A DNA stretch of 13,299 nt, from the NCBI GenBank assembly GCA_023425455.1, contig JAFACP010000059.1, forward strand, positions 1 to 13,299, read 5' to 3'. The DNA is from Pseudomonadota bacterium. Its GTDB lineage: Bacteria; Pseudomonadota; Gammaproteobacteria; Enterobacterales; Enterobacteriaceae. The notes beneath the pieces were generated by a model. The model had not been told where the DNA came from. It saw nothing but the letters and a program-made list of their open reading frames with translations, and ran no database searches. Made by a program: the position numbers and the translations under genes. Of this stretch, positions 1 through 6,837 are shown piece by piece. Every line of letters begins with the position of its first letter. Positions within the stretch are counted from its first letter, which is position 1.

Positions 1-375
1 GTGTCACACTCTGCAACCATCAATCAGGCCTGGCAGACGCTGCGTCATCCGCTGAGCCGCGCGGAATATCTGCTCTCCCTGCACGGTTTTGATCTGGCAA
101 GCGAACAGCACACCGTACGCGATACGGCGTTTCTGATGGAACAGCTGGAGCTTCGTGAGGAGCTGGATGAGATTGAACAGGCCAAAGACGAGGCGCGGCT
201 GGAAAGCTTTATCACGCGCGTGAAAGGAATGTTCGATACCCGCCATCAGCAGATGGTTGCGCAATTGAGTGACGAGACGTGGGATGTGGCGGCAGACACT
301 GTGCGCAAACTGCGTTTTCTCGATAAACTGCGAAGCAGTGCTGAACAACTCGAAGAAAAGCTGCTCGATTTTTAA
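1..375 (+). CDS. hscB: HscB co-chaperone, 5'-truncated by window edge
   Basis: This is the C-terminal 124 codons of the J-domain co-chaperone HscB (Hsc20). HscB delivers the scaffold protein IscU to the chaperone HscA and stimulates its ATPase during iron-sulfur cluster transfer in the cytoplasm. The reading frame is open from base 1. The residues [13 protein letters not shown] and the long helical C-terminal part ([24 protein letters not shown] helices ending in EEKLLDF) match E. coli HscB, which is 171 residues, so about 47 N-terminal residues including the HPD motif of the J domain lie outside the window. The GTG at base 1 is therefore an internal valine codon, not a start. What remains is the end of the J domain and the three-helix IscU-binding domain. 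The stop TAA is at 373-375, and hscA starts 14 bases later, consistent with one operon. Confidence 0.97.
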   Translation: MSHSATINQAWQTLRHPLSRAEYLLSLHGFDLASEQHTVRDTAFLMEQLELREELDEIEQAKDEARLESFITRVKGMFDTRHQQMVAQLSDETWDVAADTVRKLRFLDKLRSSAEQLEEKLLDF

Positions 376-389
376 TTTCGGAAGCAAAT

Positions 390-2240
390 ATGGCCTTATT
401 ACAAATTAGTGAGCCGGGCTTGAGCGCCGCGCCGCACCAGCGTCGTCTGGCGGCAGGCATTGACCTTGGCACCACCAATTCCCTCGTGGCGACCGTGCGT
501 AGCGGCCAGGCGGAAACGCTGGCTGACGAGCAGGGCCGCCATCTGCTGCCTTCCGTGGTCCACTACCAGCAGCAGGGCCACGCGGTCGGCTATGACGCGC
601 GTGCCAATGCCGCACGCGATCCGGCCAACACCATCAGCTCGGTGAAGCGCATGATGGGCCGCTCTCTGGCCGATATTCAGACCCGTTATCCCCACCTGCC
701 GTATCAGCTGCAGGCCAGCGAAAACGGCCTGCCGATGATGGCAACGGCGGCCGGTTTACTGAACCCGATTCGTGTTTCTGCTGACATCCTGAAGGCGCTG
801 GCCACCCGGGCGACGGAAACGCTGAAAGGCGATCTCGACGGGGTGGTGATTACCGTCCCGGCCTATTTCGACGATGCGCAGCGCCAGGGCACGAAAGATG
901 CCGCGCGTCTGGCGGGCCTGCACGTGCTGCGCCTGCTGAACGAGCCGACGGCGGCAGCCATTGCCTACGGCCTGGACTCCGGCCAGGAAGGGGTGATTGC
1001 GGTTTACGATCTTGGTGGCGGCACTTTCGATATCTCCATTCTGCGCTTAAGCCGCGGGGTGTTTGAAGTGCTGGCGACCGGTGGTGATTCCGCCCTCGGC
1101 GGCGACGATTTTGACCATCTGCTGGCCGATTACATTCGCGAGCAGGCGGGCGTCAGCGATCGCAGCGATGCGCGCGTTCAGCGTGAACTGCTGGATGCGG
1201 CTATCGAGGCGAAAATCGCCCTTAGCGATGCACAATCCGTCAGCGTCAACGTGGCGGGCTGGCAGGGTGAGATCGCCCGCGACCAGTTTAACGAGCTGAT
1301 TACCCCGCTGGTGAAACGCACGCTGCTCTCCTGCCGTCGCGCGCTGAAGGATGCGGGCGTTGAGGCAGACGAGGTGCTGGAAGTGGTGATGGTCGGTGGT
1401 TCAACCCGTGTCCCGCTGGTGCGTGAGCGCGTGGGTGAATTCTTCGGCCATACGCCGCTGACCGCCATCGACCCGGACAAAGTGGTGGCCGTAGGGGCCG
1501 CCATTCAGGCCGATATCCTGGTCGGCAATAAGCCGGACAGCGAAATGCTGCTGCTCGACGTCATCCCGCTGTCGCTGGGTTTAGAGACCATGGGCGGCCT
1601 GGTGGAGAAAGTGATCCCGCGTAACACCACCATTCCGGTGGCGCGCGCGCAGGAGTTTACCACGTTCAAAGACGGGCAGACGGCGATGTCCATCCACGTG
1701 ATGCAGGGCGAGCGTGAGCTGGTGCAGGATTGCCGCTCTCTTGCCCGCTTCGCGCTGCGCGGCATTCCGGCGCTGCCTGCGGGCGGGGCGCATATCCGCG
1801 TCACCTTCCAGGTGGATGCCGATGGTCTGCTGAGCGTGACGGCAATGGAGAAATCGACCGGCGTCGAATCGTCCATTCAGGTTAAACCGTCCTACGGTCT
1901 GACCGACGGCGAAATCGCCTCCATGATTCAGGATTCAATGAGCTACGCCGAGCAGGACGTGAAGGCGCGCATGCTGGCTGAGCAGAAAGTGGAAGCCGCA
2001 CGCGTGCTGGAAAGTCTGAACGGCGCGCTCGCTGCCGATGCCGCGCTGCTAAGCGCCGCTGAGCGTCAGGCGATCGACGATGCTGCTGCACGCTTACGCG
2101 CAGCGGCGGCAGGCGATGACGCGGATGCAATAGAAGAAGCCATTAAAAACGTTGATAAACAAACCCAGGACTTCGCCGCACGCCGCATGGACAAATCTGT
2201 CCGCGTCGCGCTGAAGGGCCAGTCCGTGGACGAGGTTTAA
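390..2240 (+). CDS. hscA: HscA, Hsp70-type chaperone for Fe-S cluster transfer
   Basis: HscA is a specialised Hsp70 that binds the IscU scaffold with HscB and uses ATP to drive release of the Fe-S cluster to acceptor proteins. The 616-residue product has the same length as E. coli HscA. The ATPase domain (about residues 20-385) shows the phosphate-1 loop GIDLGTTNS (23-31), the phosphate-2 motif DLGGGTFD (207-214) and the adenosine motif around VGGSTRVP (335-342). The substrate-binding domain follows to about 505, then an alpha-helical lid rich in Ala and Asp. As in other HscA proteins the DnaK-type EEVD C-terminus is absent. The start ATG has a GGAAG Shine-Dalgarno at 380-384, five bases upstream. 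The stop is one base before the fdx start, so translation is probably coupled. No frameshift or missing motif was seen. Confidence 0.98.
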   Translation: MALLQISEPGLSAAPHQRRLAAGIDLGTTNSLVATVRSGQAETLADEQGRHLLPSVVHYQQQGHAVGYDARANAARDPANTISSVKRMMGRSLADIQTRYPHLPYQLQASENGLPMMATAAGLLNPIRVSADILKALATRATETLKGDLDGVVITVPAYFDDAQRQGTKDAARLAGLHVLRLLNEPTAAAIAYGLDSGQEGVIAVYDLGGGTFDISILRLSRGVFEVLATGGDSALGGDDFDHLLADYIREQAGVSDRSDARVQRELLDAAIEAKIALSDAQSVSVNVAGWQGEIARDQFNELITPLVKRTLLSCRRALKDAGVEADEVLEVVMVGGSTRVPLVRERVGEFFGHTPLTAIDPDKVVAVGAAIQADILVGNKPDSEMLLLDVIPLSLGLETMGGLVEKVIPRNTTIPVARAQEFTTFKDGQTAMSIHVMQGERELVQDCRSLARFALRGIPALPAGGAHIRVTFQVDADGLLSVTAMEKSTGVESSIQVKPSYGLTDGEIASMIQDSMSYAEQDVKARMLAEQKVEAARVLESLNGALAADAALLSAAERQAIDDAAARLRAAAAGDDADAIEEAIKNVDKQTQDFAARRMDKSVRVALKGQSVDEV

Positions 2241-2241
2241 T

Positions 2242-2577
2242 ATGCCAAAGATTGTTATTTTGCCTCATGCGGACCTCTGTCCGGATGGCGCTGTTCTGGA
2301 AGCGAAGACCGGTGAAACCATTCTCGATGTTGCCCTGCGTAACGGTATCGAAGTGGAACACGCCTGTGAAAAATCCTGTGCCTGCACAACATGTCACTGT
2401 GTCGTGCGTGAAGGTTTCGACTCGCTTGCCGAGAGTACCGAAGACGAAGACGACATGCTGGATAAAGCATGGGGTCTGGAGCCTGACAGCCGTTTAAGCT
2501 GCCAGGCGCTGGTGACCGATGAAGATCTGGTCGTGGAGTTCCCACGCTACACCATCAACCACGCACGCGAGCATTAA
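2242..2577 (+). CDS. fdx: [2Fe-2S] ferredoxin of the isc operon
   Basis: This adrenodoxin-type [2Fe-2S] ferredoxin supplies electrons for cluster assembly by the IscS/IscU machinery. It is 111 residues, the same as E. coli Fdx. The cluster ligands can be read as Cys42, Cys48, Cys51 and Cys87; an additional conserved Cys46 lies between the first two and Cys53 follows them. The acidic stretch [11 protein letters not shown] (64-74) is the typical partner-docking surface of this family. The start ATG follows the hscA stop by one base, with a GAGG Shine-Dalgarno (2232-2235) inside the end of hscA. iscX follows one base after its stop, so hscA, fdx and iscX read as a tightly coupled block. Confidence 0.98.
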   Translation: MPKIVILPHADLCPDGAVLEAKTGETILDVALRNGIEVEHACEKSCACTTCHCVVREGFDSLAESTEDEDDMLDKAWGLEPDSRLSCQALVTDEDLVVEFPRYTINHAREH

Positions 2578-2578
2578 T

Positions 2579-2779
2579 ATGGGACTGAAGTGGACTGACA
2601 GCCGTGAAATCGGCGAAGCGCTTTTTGATGCTAACCCGGATCTTGATCCAAAGACCGTACGTTTCACCGATATGCATCAGTGGATTTGCTGTCTGGAGGA
2701 TTTTGACGACGATCCAAACGCATCCAATGAAAAAATTCTGGAGGCGATTCTGCTAGTCTGGTTAGACGAAGCAGAATAA
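2579..2779 (+). CDS. iscX: IscX, small acidic IscS-binding protein
   Basis: IscX is a 66-residue acidic protein that binds the cysteine desulfurase IscS and Fe2+ and tunes the rate of cluster assembly, in competition with the frataxin homologue CyaY. The sequence begins [17 protein letters not shown] and ends VWLDEAE, with the acidic stretch [17 protein letters not shown] in the middle, all typical of the family. The frame is open further upstream (from 2519), but that extension overlaps fdx and would exceed the family length. The ATG at 2579, one base after the fdx stop, is the right start. No good Shine-Dalgarno precedes it, so it probably relies on coupling to fdx translation. It is the last gene of the isc block proper. 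Confidence 0.96.
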   Translation: MGLKWTDSREIGEALFDANPDLDPKTVRFTDMHQWICCLEDFDDDPNASNEKILEAILLVWLDEAE

Positions 2780-2916
2780 TTTCTCCGTCATGCCGCACGT
2801 TGCCGATGCGTTCGCCGCACGTGTTCCCCCCGGTTACAGCGTTATCTCTGCTGCCGGGAATTCACTCGCGTGCCGCCTTCCTGCAACGCGGATCATGTCG
2901 TGGAAAGAGACTCTAT

Positions 2917-2936
2917 GGGCTGCCTTCAGGCGGCCC
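2917..2936 (+). terminator. Hairpin between iscX and pepB (possible weak terminator or attenuator)
   Basis: GGGCTGCC (2917-2924) and GGCGGCCC (2929-2936) form an 8-bp stem with one T-G wobble and a TTCA loop. It is followed only by GTTTGCTAAT, so the U-tract is poor and an efficient intrinsic terminator is doubtful. It lies 23 bases upstream of the pepB start and just before its Shine-Dalgarno. It could reduce read-through from the isc operon or process or stabilise the 5' end of the pepB message. The assignment rests on sequence complementarity only. Confidence 0.35.
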
Positions 2937-2959
2937 GTTTGCTAATAAGGATAAATAAA

Positions 2960-4246
2960 ATGACCGAAGCGATGAAGATTACGCTCTCGACGCAGCCCGC
3001 CGATGCGCGCTGGGGCGAGAAAGCCACTTACAGCATTAACAACGACGGTATTACCCTGCACCTGACCGGCGCGGATGATTTAGCGCTTATCCAGCGCGCG
3101 GCGCGCAAGGTCGACGGTCTGGGTATTAAGCATGTGTCGCTGGAGGGCGAAGGCTGGGATATCGACCGCAGCTGGGCGTTCTGGTCGGGTTATAAAAGCC
3201 CGAAAGGCAGCCGTAAGATTGCGTGGGCGAACCTCGATGAAGCCGGCCAAAAAGAGCTGGAAAGCCGTCTGACCATCATCGACTGGGTGCGTGACACCAT
3301 CAATGCTCCGGCGGAAGAGCTGGGGCCGGAGCAGCTGGCGCAGCGTGCTGTGGATCTGCTGTGCGGCGTGGCGGGGGATAACATGTCCTACCGCATCACC
3401 AAAGGCGAAGATCTGCGCGAGCAGAACTATATGGGCATCCACACCGTAGGCCGTGGCTCTGAGCGTCCGCCGGTGCTGCTGGCGCTGGATTACAACCCAA
3501 CCGGCGACAAAGAGGCCCCGGTATTCGCCTGCCTGGTTGGTAAAGGCATCACCTTTGATACCGGCGGTTACAGCCTGAAGCAGAGCGCCTTCATGGACTC
3601 CATGAAGTCCGATATGGGCGGTGCTGCGACCATTACCGGCGCGCTGGCGTTCGCCATCACCCGCGGTCTGAACAAGCGCGTAAAACTGTACCTGTGCTGC
3701 GCAGACAACATGGTCAGCGGTAACGCCTTCAAGCTCGGCGATATCATTCGTTACCGTAACGGCAAAAACGTTGAAGTGATGAACACCGATGCGGAAGGCC
3801 GTCTGGTGCTGGCCGATGGCCTGATTGACGCCAGTGCGCAGAAGCCAGAGCTTATCATCGATATGGCGACCCTGACCGGCGCGGCGAAAACGGCGCTCGG
3901 TAACGACTATCACGCGCTGTTCAGCTTTGACGATAAGCTGGCCGCCCGCCTGCTGGCGAGCGCCGCCGCTGAGAACGAACCGTTCTGGCGCCTGCCGCTT
4001 GCCGAATTCCACCGCAGCCAGCTGCCGTCTAACTTCGCTGAGCTGAACAACACCGCCAGCGCGGCGTACCCGGCAGGGGCGAGCACGGCGGCAGGTTTCC
4101 TGTCGCACTTCGTTGAGAATTACCGCGAAGGCTGGCTGCACATCGACTGCTCTGCCACCTACCGCAAAGCGGCGGTTGAGCAGTGGTCTGCCGGCGCAAC
4201 CGGTCTGGGCGTGCGTACCGTTGCGAATCTGCTGACCGCAGAGTAA
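2960..4246 (+). CDS. pepB: Aminopeptidase B (peptidase M17 family)
   Basis: PepB is a cytoplasmic leucyl-aminopeptidase-type enzyme (family M17) that removes N-terminal residues from peptides using two divalent metal ions; hexameric assembly is usual in the family. The chosen start, ATG at 2960 (MTEAMKITL), gives 428 residues, one more than E. coli PepB, with an AAGG Shine-Dalgarno at 2947-2950. The frame stays open upstream to 2870, but that part does not resemble the family. In this numbering the metal ligands are Lys195, Asp200, Asp218, Asp277 and Glu279, and the catalytic Lys207 and Arg281 are present. The signature [14 protein letters not shown] covers 276-289. The N-terminal domain (1-110) is the variable part. 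It is separated from iscX by 180 bases, so it may be read partly from the isc promoter and partly on its own. Confidence 0.97.
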   Translation: MTEAMKITLSTQPADARWGEKATYSINNDGITLHLTGADDLALIQRAARKVDGLGIKHVSLEGEGWDIDRSWAFWSGYKSPKGSRKIAWANLDEAGQKELESRLTIIDWVRDTINAPAEELGPEQLAQRAVDLLCGVAGDNMSYRITKGEDLREQNYMGIHTVGRGSERPPVLLALDYNPTGDKEAPVFACLVGKGITFDTGGYSLKQSAFMDSMKSDMGGAATITGALAFAITRGLNKRVKLYLCCADNMVSGNAFKLGDIIRYRNGKNVEVMNTDAEGRLVLADGLIDASAQKPELIIDMATLTGAAKTALGNDYHALFSFDDKLAARLLASAAAENEPFWRLPLAEFHRSQLPSNFAELNNTASAAYPAGASTAAGFLSHFVENYREGWLHIDCSATYRKAAVEQWSAGATGLGVRTVANLLTAE

Positions 4247-4254
4247 TTGTCTTT

Positions 4255-4308
4255 GCCCGGCGGGGCTGCGCGACGGAGTTACAGGCCGGATACGCGCAGC
4301 GCCCCGGC
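4255..4308. repeat. REP/BIME-like inverted repeat between pepB and sseB
   Basis: Two inverted half-elements face each other. The left begins GCCCGGCGGGGCTGCGCG (4255-4272) and the right is CGCGCAGCGCCCCGGC (4293-4308), preceded by ACAGGCCGGATA (4281-4292). The core GCTGCGCG/CGCGCAGC pairs over 8 bp and is extended by GGG/CCC with one bulged base. The words TTGCCCGG, GGCTGCGC and CAGGCCGGATA resemble the repetitive extragenic palindromes common in Klebsiella and Enterobacter. It occupies most of the 84-base gap and could protect or terminate the pepB transcript. Only one copy is visible in this window. Confidence 0.6.
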
Positions 4309-4330
4309 TTTATGTTGAAGTAGCCAAACT

Positions 4331-5107
4331 ATGTCCGAAACTAAAAACGAGTTAGAAACCCTGCTGGAGCAGGCGGCGACCGAACCTGCGCACCGTCCGG
4401 CTTTTTTCCGCGTGCTGCTGGAGTCCACCGTCTGGGTACCGGGCAGTGCGGCGGAAGGTGAGCAGGTCATCGAAGACAGCGCGCTGGATCTGCTGCACTG
4501 GGAGAAAGACGATGGCTCCTCGGTGATCCCGTTTTTCAGCTCGCTGGAGGCGCTACAGCAGGCGGTTAAAGATGAACAGGCCTTTGTGGTGATGCCGGTG
4601 CGCACGCTGTTTGAGATGACGCTCGGCGAAACCCTGTTCCTTAACGCCAGACTGCCGACCGGCAAAGAGTTTACCCCACGTGAAATCAGCCATCTGATCG
4701 GTGAAGAGGGCAATCCGCTCAGCACCCAGGCGGTGCTGGAAGGCGGTGAAACGCTGCTGTTGTCTGCGGTGGCCGAACCACCCGCGCAGATGATTGACTC
4801 TCTGACCACGCTTTTCAAAACCCTCAAGCCGGTGAGGCGCGCGTTCCTCTGCGCTCTCAAAGAGCGCGCGGACGAACAGCCAGTGCTGCTGATTGGTATT
4901 GAAGCCGACGGTGATATTGAGGAGATCATTCAGGCGGCGGGAAGTGTCGCCACCGACACGCTGCCGGGCGATGAGCCGATCGATATCTGTCAGGTGCAGA
5001 AAGGGGAGAAGGGCATCAGCCACTTTATCACTGAACACATCACGCCATTCTACGAGCGGCGCTGGGGCGGGTTCCTGCGCGATCTGAAAACCACGCGCAT
5101 TCTCTAG
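4331..5107 (+). CDS. sseB: SseB, enhanced serine sensitivity protein
   Basis: This 258-residue protein matches E. coli SseB in length and along its whole sequence, for example FVVMPVRTLFEMTLGETLFLNA in the N-terminal SseB domain and DIEEIIQAAGSVATDTLPGD in the C-terminal domain. The E. coli gene was named because its overexpression increases serine sensitivity; its biochemical role is not established. It has no signal peptide or membrane segment and looks cytoplasmic. It is unrelated to the Salmonella SPI-2 translocon protein of the same name. The ATG at 4331 has no well-placed Shine-Dalgarno; the nearest purine run, GAAG at 4317-4320, is ten bases upstream. An upstream ATG at 4313 meets an early stop. 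The gene is convergent with the regulator gene that follows. Confidence 0.96.
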   Translation: MSETKNELETLLEQAATEPAHRPAFFRVLLESTVWVPGSAAEGEQVIEDSALDLLHWEKDDGSSVIPFFSSLEALQQAVKDEQAFVVMPVRTLFEMTLGETLFLNARLPTGKEFTPREISHLIGEEGNPLSTQAVLEGGETLLLSAVAEPPAQMIDSLTTLFKTLKPVRRAFLCALKERADEQPVLLIGIEADGDIEEIIQAAGSVATDTLPGDEPIDICQVQKGEKGISHFITEHITPFYERRWGGFLRDLKTTRIL

Positions 5108-5116
5108 TGGTCACTA

Positions 5117-5138
5117 ACGGGGTGAGGCTTCACCCCGT
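5117..5138. terminator. Inverted repeat between convergent sseB and RpiR gene
   Basis: ACGGGGTGA (5117-5125) and TCACCCCGT (5130-5138) form a perfect 9-bp stem with a GGCT loop. It lies ten bases after the sseB stop and includes the TGA stop codon of the convergent regulator gene (5130-5132), so it could end transcription from both sides. Neither side has a convincing T-run, which lowers confidence in intrinsic termination. The only other sequence in this 22-base gap is the short stretch 5108-5116. Confidence 0.5.
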
Positions 5139-5900
5139 CGCTTCCAGCAACAGCAAATCCATCAGCAACACCAGATTTGACTCAAACGAGGTTACGCCTG
5201 CCGCCTCCGCGGCGTAGTGCACGGCTTCGTCGTACAGGGCGAAATGCAGATCGGCCATCCCCGCGAGGGTATTGGCGGAGGCGCGGGTAAACGCCACCAC
5301 CGTCATGCCGACGTTTTGCGCAATTCGCGCCTTATCCAGCACCTGCTCCGTTTCACCGCTGCGGGAGACGGCAATAAACACCTGATACCGCGCGGCGTTG
5401 CTGAGGAAAATATTGCGGCTATCGCCAGGCCCGGAGATAAACGCCGTCTTGCCGAGAACCTGTAGCTTCTTGGTCAGGTACTCGGCAAACAGATAGGAAA
5501 ACCCGGCGCCATACAGAAAAAAACTCTCTTTCTGGCGCAGCAGGGTGGAAAACAGCTGGCGTTTCTCCTGCGTGACCCACTGAAAGGTCTGCTGATAATT
5601 GGCGATAAACTGATTGAAGAGGGCAGGCAGTTCCGCAGTGAGGGTCGGCTGCGCGGCAATGTGCGGTGTATCCAGCAGTAGCTGCTTACAGTGCCAGATA
5701 AGCTCGCTAAAGCCGCTAAAGCCCAGCTTCTGACACAGGCGCATAATGGTGGCGGTTGAGACAAACGTCGCCTGCGCCAGCTCGCGTACCGTGATATGCC
5801 CGACCAGCAGCGGGTGCTCCGTCAGATGCGAGAGGACGCGATACTCCGCGCGGGTCAGCGATGCCCCGCGCGTCAACAGCGTTGCCAGCCGGTTATCCAT
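5130..5900 (-). CDS. RpiR-family transcriptional regulator of the alpha-glucoside locus
   Basis: This 256-residue protein has the two-domain RpiR/MurR layout. An N-terminal helix-turn-helix domain (about 1-75; core ITVRELAQATFVSTATIMRL and the family word LGFSGFSE at 59-66) is followed by a SIS sugar-phosphate-binding domain (about 120-245) with the motif VSRSGET (178-184). Such regulators sense phosphosugars; GlvR of the Bacillus subtilis maltose PTS locus belongs to the family. Its ATG overlaps the sseA stop codon by one base (TAATG), so it is probably translated together with sseA; no good Shine-Dalgarno precedes it. The likely ligand is the 6-phospho-alpha-glucoside made by the PTS or its product, and the likely targets lie upstream of the permease gene. 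Whether it activates or represses cannot be read from the sequence. The family call is firm; the target is inferred from context. Confidence 0.93.
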   Translation of the reverse strand: MDNRLATLLTRGASLTRAEYRVLSHLTEHPLLVGHITVRELAQATFVSTATIMRLCQKLGFSGFSELIWHCKQLLLDTPHIAAQPTLTAELPALFNQFIANYQQTFQWVTQEKRQLFSTLLRQKESFFLYGAGFSYLFAEYLTKKLQVLGKTAFISGPGDSRNIFLSNAARYQVFIAVSRSGETEQVLDKARIAQNVGMTVVAFTRASANTLAGMADLHFALYDEAVHYAAEAAGVTSFESNLVLLMDLLLLEATG

Positions 5901-6748
5901 TACTGAGCCGGTTCAACCGGCAGATCGTCGCGTGCGCCCCATTCACTCCACGCGCCGTCGTAGAGCGTCACATCGCGCACGCCGAGGGTCGCCAGCGCCA
6001 GAATCACCACGCAGGCGGTCACGCCGGAGCCGCAGCTGGCAACGATCGGGCGCGTTACGTCGACGCCCTGACGTTCAAAAATAGCCCGCAGCTCGTCGGT
6101 GGTTTTCAGCTCGCCTTCAAACACCAGATCGCCCCACGGCACGTTCAGTGCGCCTGGAATATGGCCGCGCTTCAGGCCCGGACGCGGCTCATCCGCCTGC
6201 GCATTAAAACGGGGGGCCGGGCGGGCGTCGACGATTTGCGCCGTTTTCTCGTGGCTGGCAACCAGCACATCGGTCAGACGCTTGACCACATGGGGATCGA
6301 ATGTGGCATCGAAATCACCTTCCGGCAGAGCGATGTCGCCCTGCTGCAATGGCCGCTCTTCACGCGTCCAGCCCGCAAGACCGCCCGCCAGAATCGACAC
6401 TTTTTCCACACCGGCGTTTTTCAGCATCCACCATGCGCGCGGCGCGGAGAAGAGGTTGCCTTCGTCGTAAACCACCAGATGTTTGTCTTTGCTGATGCCG
6501 AGCTCACGCATTGCCACGGAGAAGGCTTCCGGGCGCATCAGCATGTGCGGCAGCGATACGGTGTGGTCGGAGAGGGCTTCGATATCAAAAAAAACCGCGC
6601 CGGGCAGGTGTCCGGCACGGTATTCCGCGGCCATATCGCGAAGGTGCTCCTGTCCGGCAGGCGCCATTCGCGCGTCAATAATCTGGACTTCCGGGTCGTC
6701 GCTGTGCTCAATCAGCCAGTCGGCGGCGACAAAATATGAGGTGGACAT
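5900..6748 (-). CDS. sseA: 3-mercaptopyruvate sulfurtransferase SseA
   Basis: SseA transfers sulfur from 3-mercaptopyruvate to a thiol or cyanide acceptor, giving pyruvate (EC 2.8.1.2), in the cytoplasm. The product is 282 residues with two rhodanese domains (about 1-135 and 155-282). The active-site loop CGSGVT (239-244), with catalytic Cys239, is the mercaptopyruvate sulfurtransferase form of the rhodanese loop. The N-terminal domain carries no catalytic cysteine, as expected. The start is the ATG at 6746-6748 (MSTSYFVAADW), preceded on the minus strand by a strong GGAGG five bases upstream. A longer in-frame start at 6811 would read through the inverted repeat and does not match the family. 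The coding strand holds a run of eight T (6587-6594). The gene lies inside a sugar-utilisation cluster, unlike the E. coli arrangement. Confidence 0.97.
   Translation of the reverse strand: MSTSYFVAADWLIEHSDDPEVQIIDARMAPAGQEHLRDMAAEYRAGHLPGAVFFDIEALSDHTVSLPHMLMRPEAFSVAMRELGISKDKHLVVYDEGNLFSAPRAWWMLKNAGVEKVSILAGGLAGWTREERPLQQGDIALPEGDFDATFDPHVVKRLTDVLVASHEKTAQIVDARPAPRFNAQADEPRPGLKRGHIPGALNVPWGDLVFEGELKTTDELRAIFERQGVDVTRPIVASCGSGVTACVVILALATLGVRDVTLYDGAWSEWGARDDLPVEPAQ
5907..5921. repeat. Perfect 15-bp palindrome at the end of sseA, before the regulator start
   Basis: GCCGGTT (5907-5913) and AACCGGC (5915-5921) are exact inverted repeats around one central base. They lie in the last codons of sseA (Pro-Val-Glu-Pro), six bases before the regulator ATG. 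In RNA this could fold as a 5-bp GC stem with a 5-base loop close to where a ribosome would load for the regulator gene. It could also be an autoregulatory DNA site. Both readings are inference, and codon choice alone could create it. Confidence 0.3.
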
Positions 6749-6770
6749 GGTTGCCTCCATTCTTTTCCGT

Positions 6771-6807
6771 AAAAAAGGATTGTCGGTGTTTTTTCTGACA
6801 CCGACAA
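6771..6807 (-). terminator. Intrinsic terminator after the GH4 gene
   Basis: On the minus strand, TTGTCGGTGT (6807-6798) and ACACCGACAA (6789-6780) form a perfect 10-bp stem with an 8-base A-rich loop. Three bases later comes a run of six T (6776-6771). The stem lies 30 bases downstream of the GH4 stop codon and 23 bases upstream of the sseA start. It should limit read-through from the sugar operon into sseA and the regulator gene, although the stem is only half GC, so termination may be partial. Confidence 0.6.
6779..6807 (-). promoter_or_regulatory. Candidate sseA promoter overlapping the terminator stem
   Basis: Read on the minus strand, the arms of the inverted repeat contain TTGTCG (6807-6802; four of six against TTGACA) and GACAAT (6784-6779; four of six against TATAAT), exactly 17 bases apart. 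Transcription would begin near 6772 and give a leader of about 24 bases before the sseA ATG, with the GGAGG site in place. sseA needs a promoter that does not depend on the sugar operon, and no better candidate was seen in the 89-base gap. Confidence 0.4.
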
Positions 6808-6837
6808 GCACACCACGTTCAACTCGCGAACAAGCCC

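Noticed and set aside
2870..2959. Upstream extension of pepB by 30 codons
   Set aside because: The extension does not resemble PepB, covers the hairpin, and the ATG at 2960 has a Shine-Dalgarno and gives the family length.
3080..4141. 353-codon open frame on the minus strand opposite pepB
   Set aside because: It lies wholly within pepB, which has all its catalytic residues, and the antisense product resembles no family I know.
6749..6811. Longer sseA start at 6811
   Set aside because: It would translate through the inverted repeat. The ATG at 6748 has a strong GGAGG and begins with the family N-terminus.
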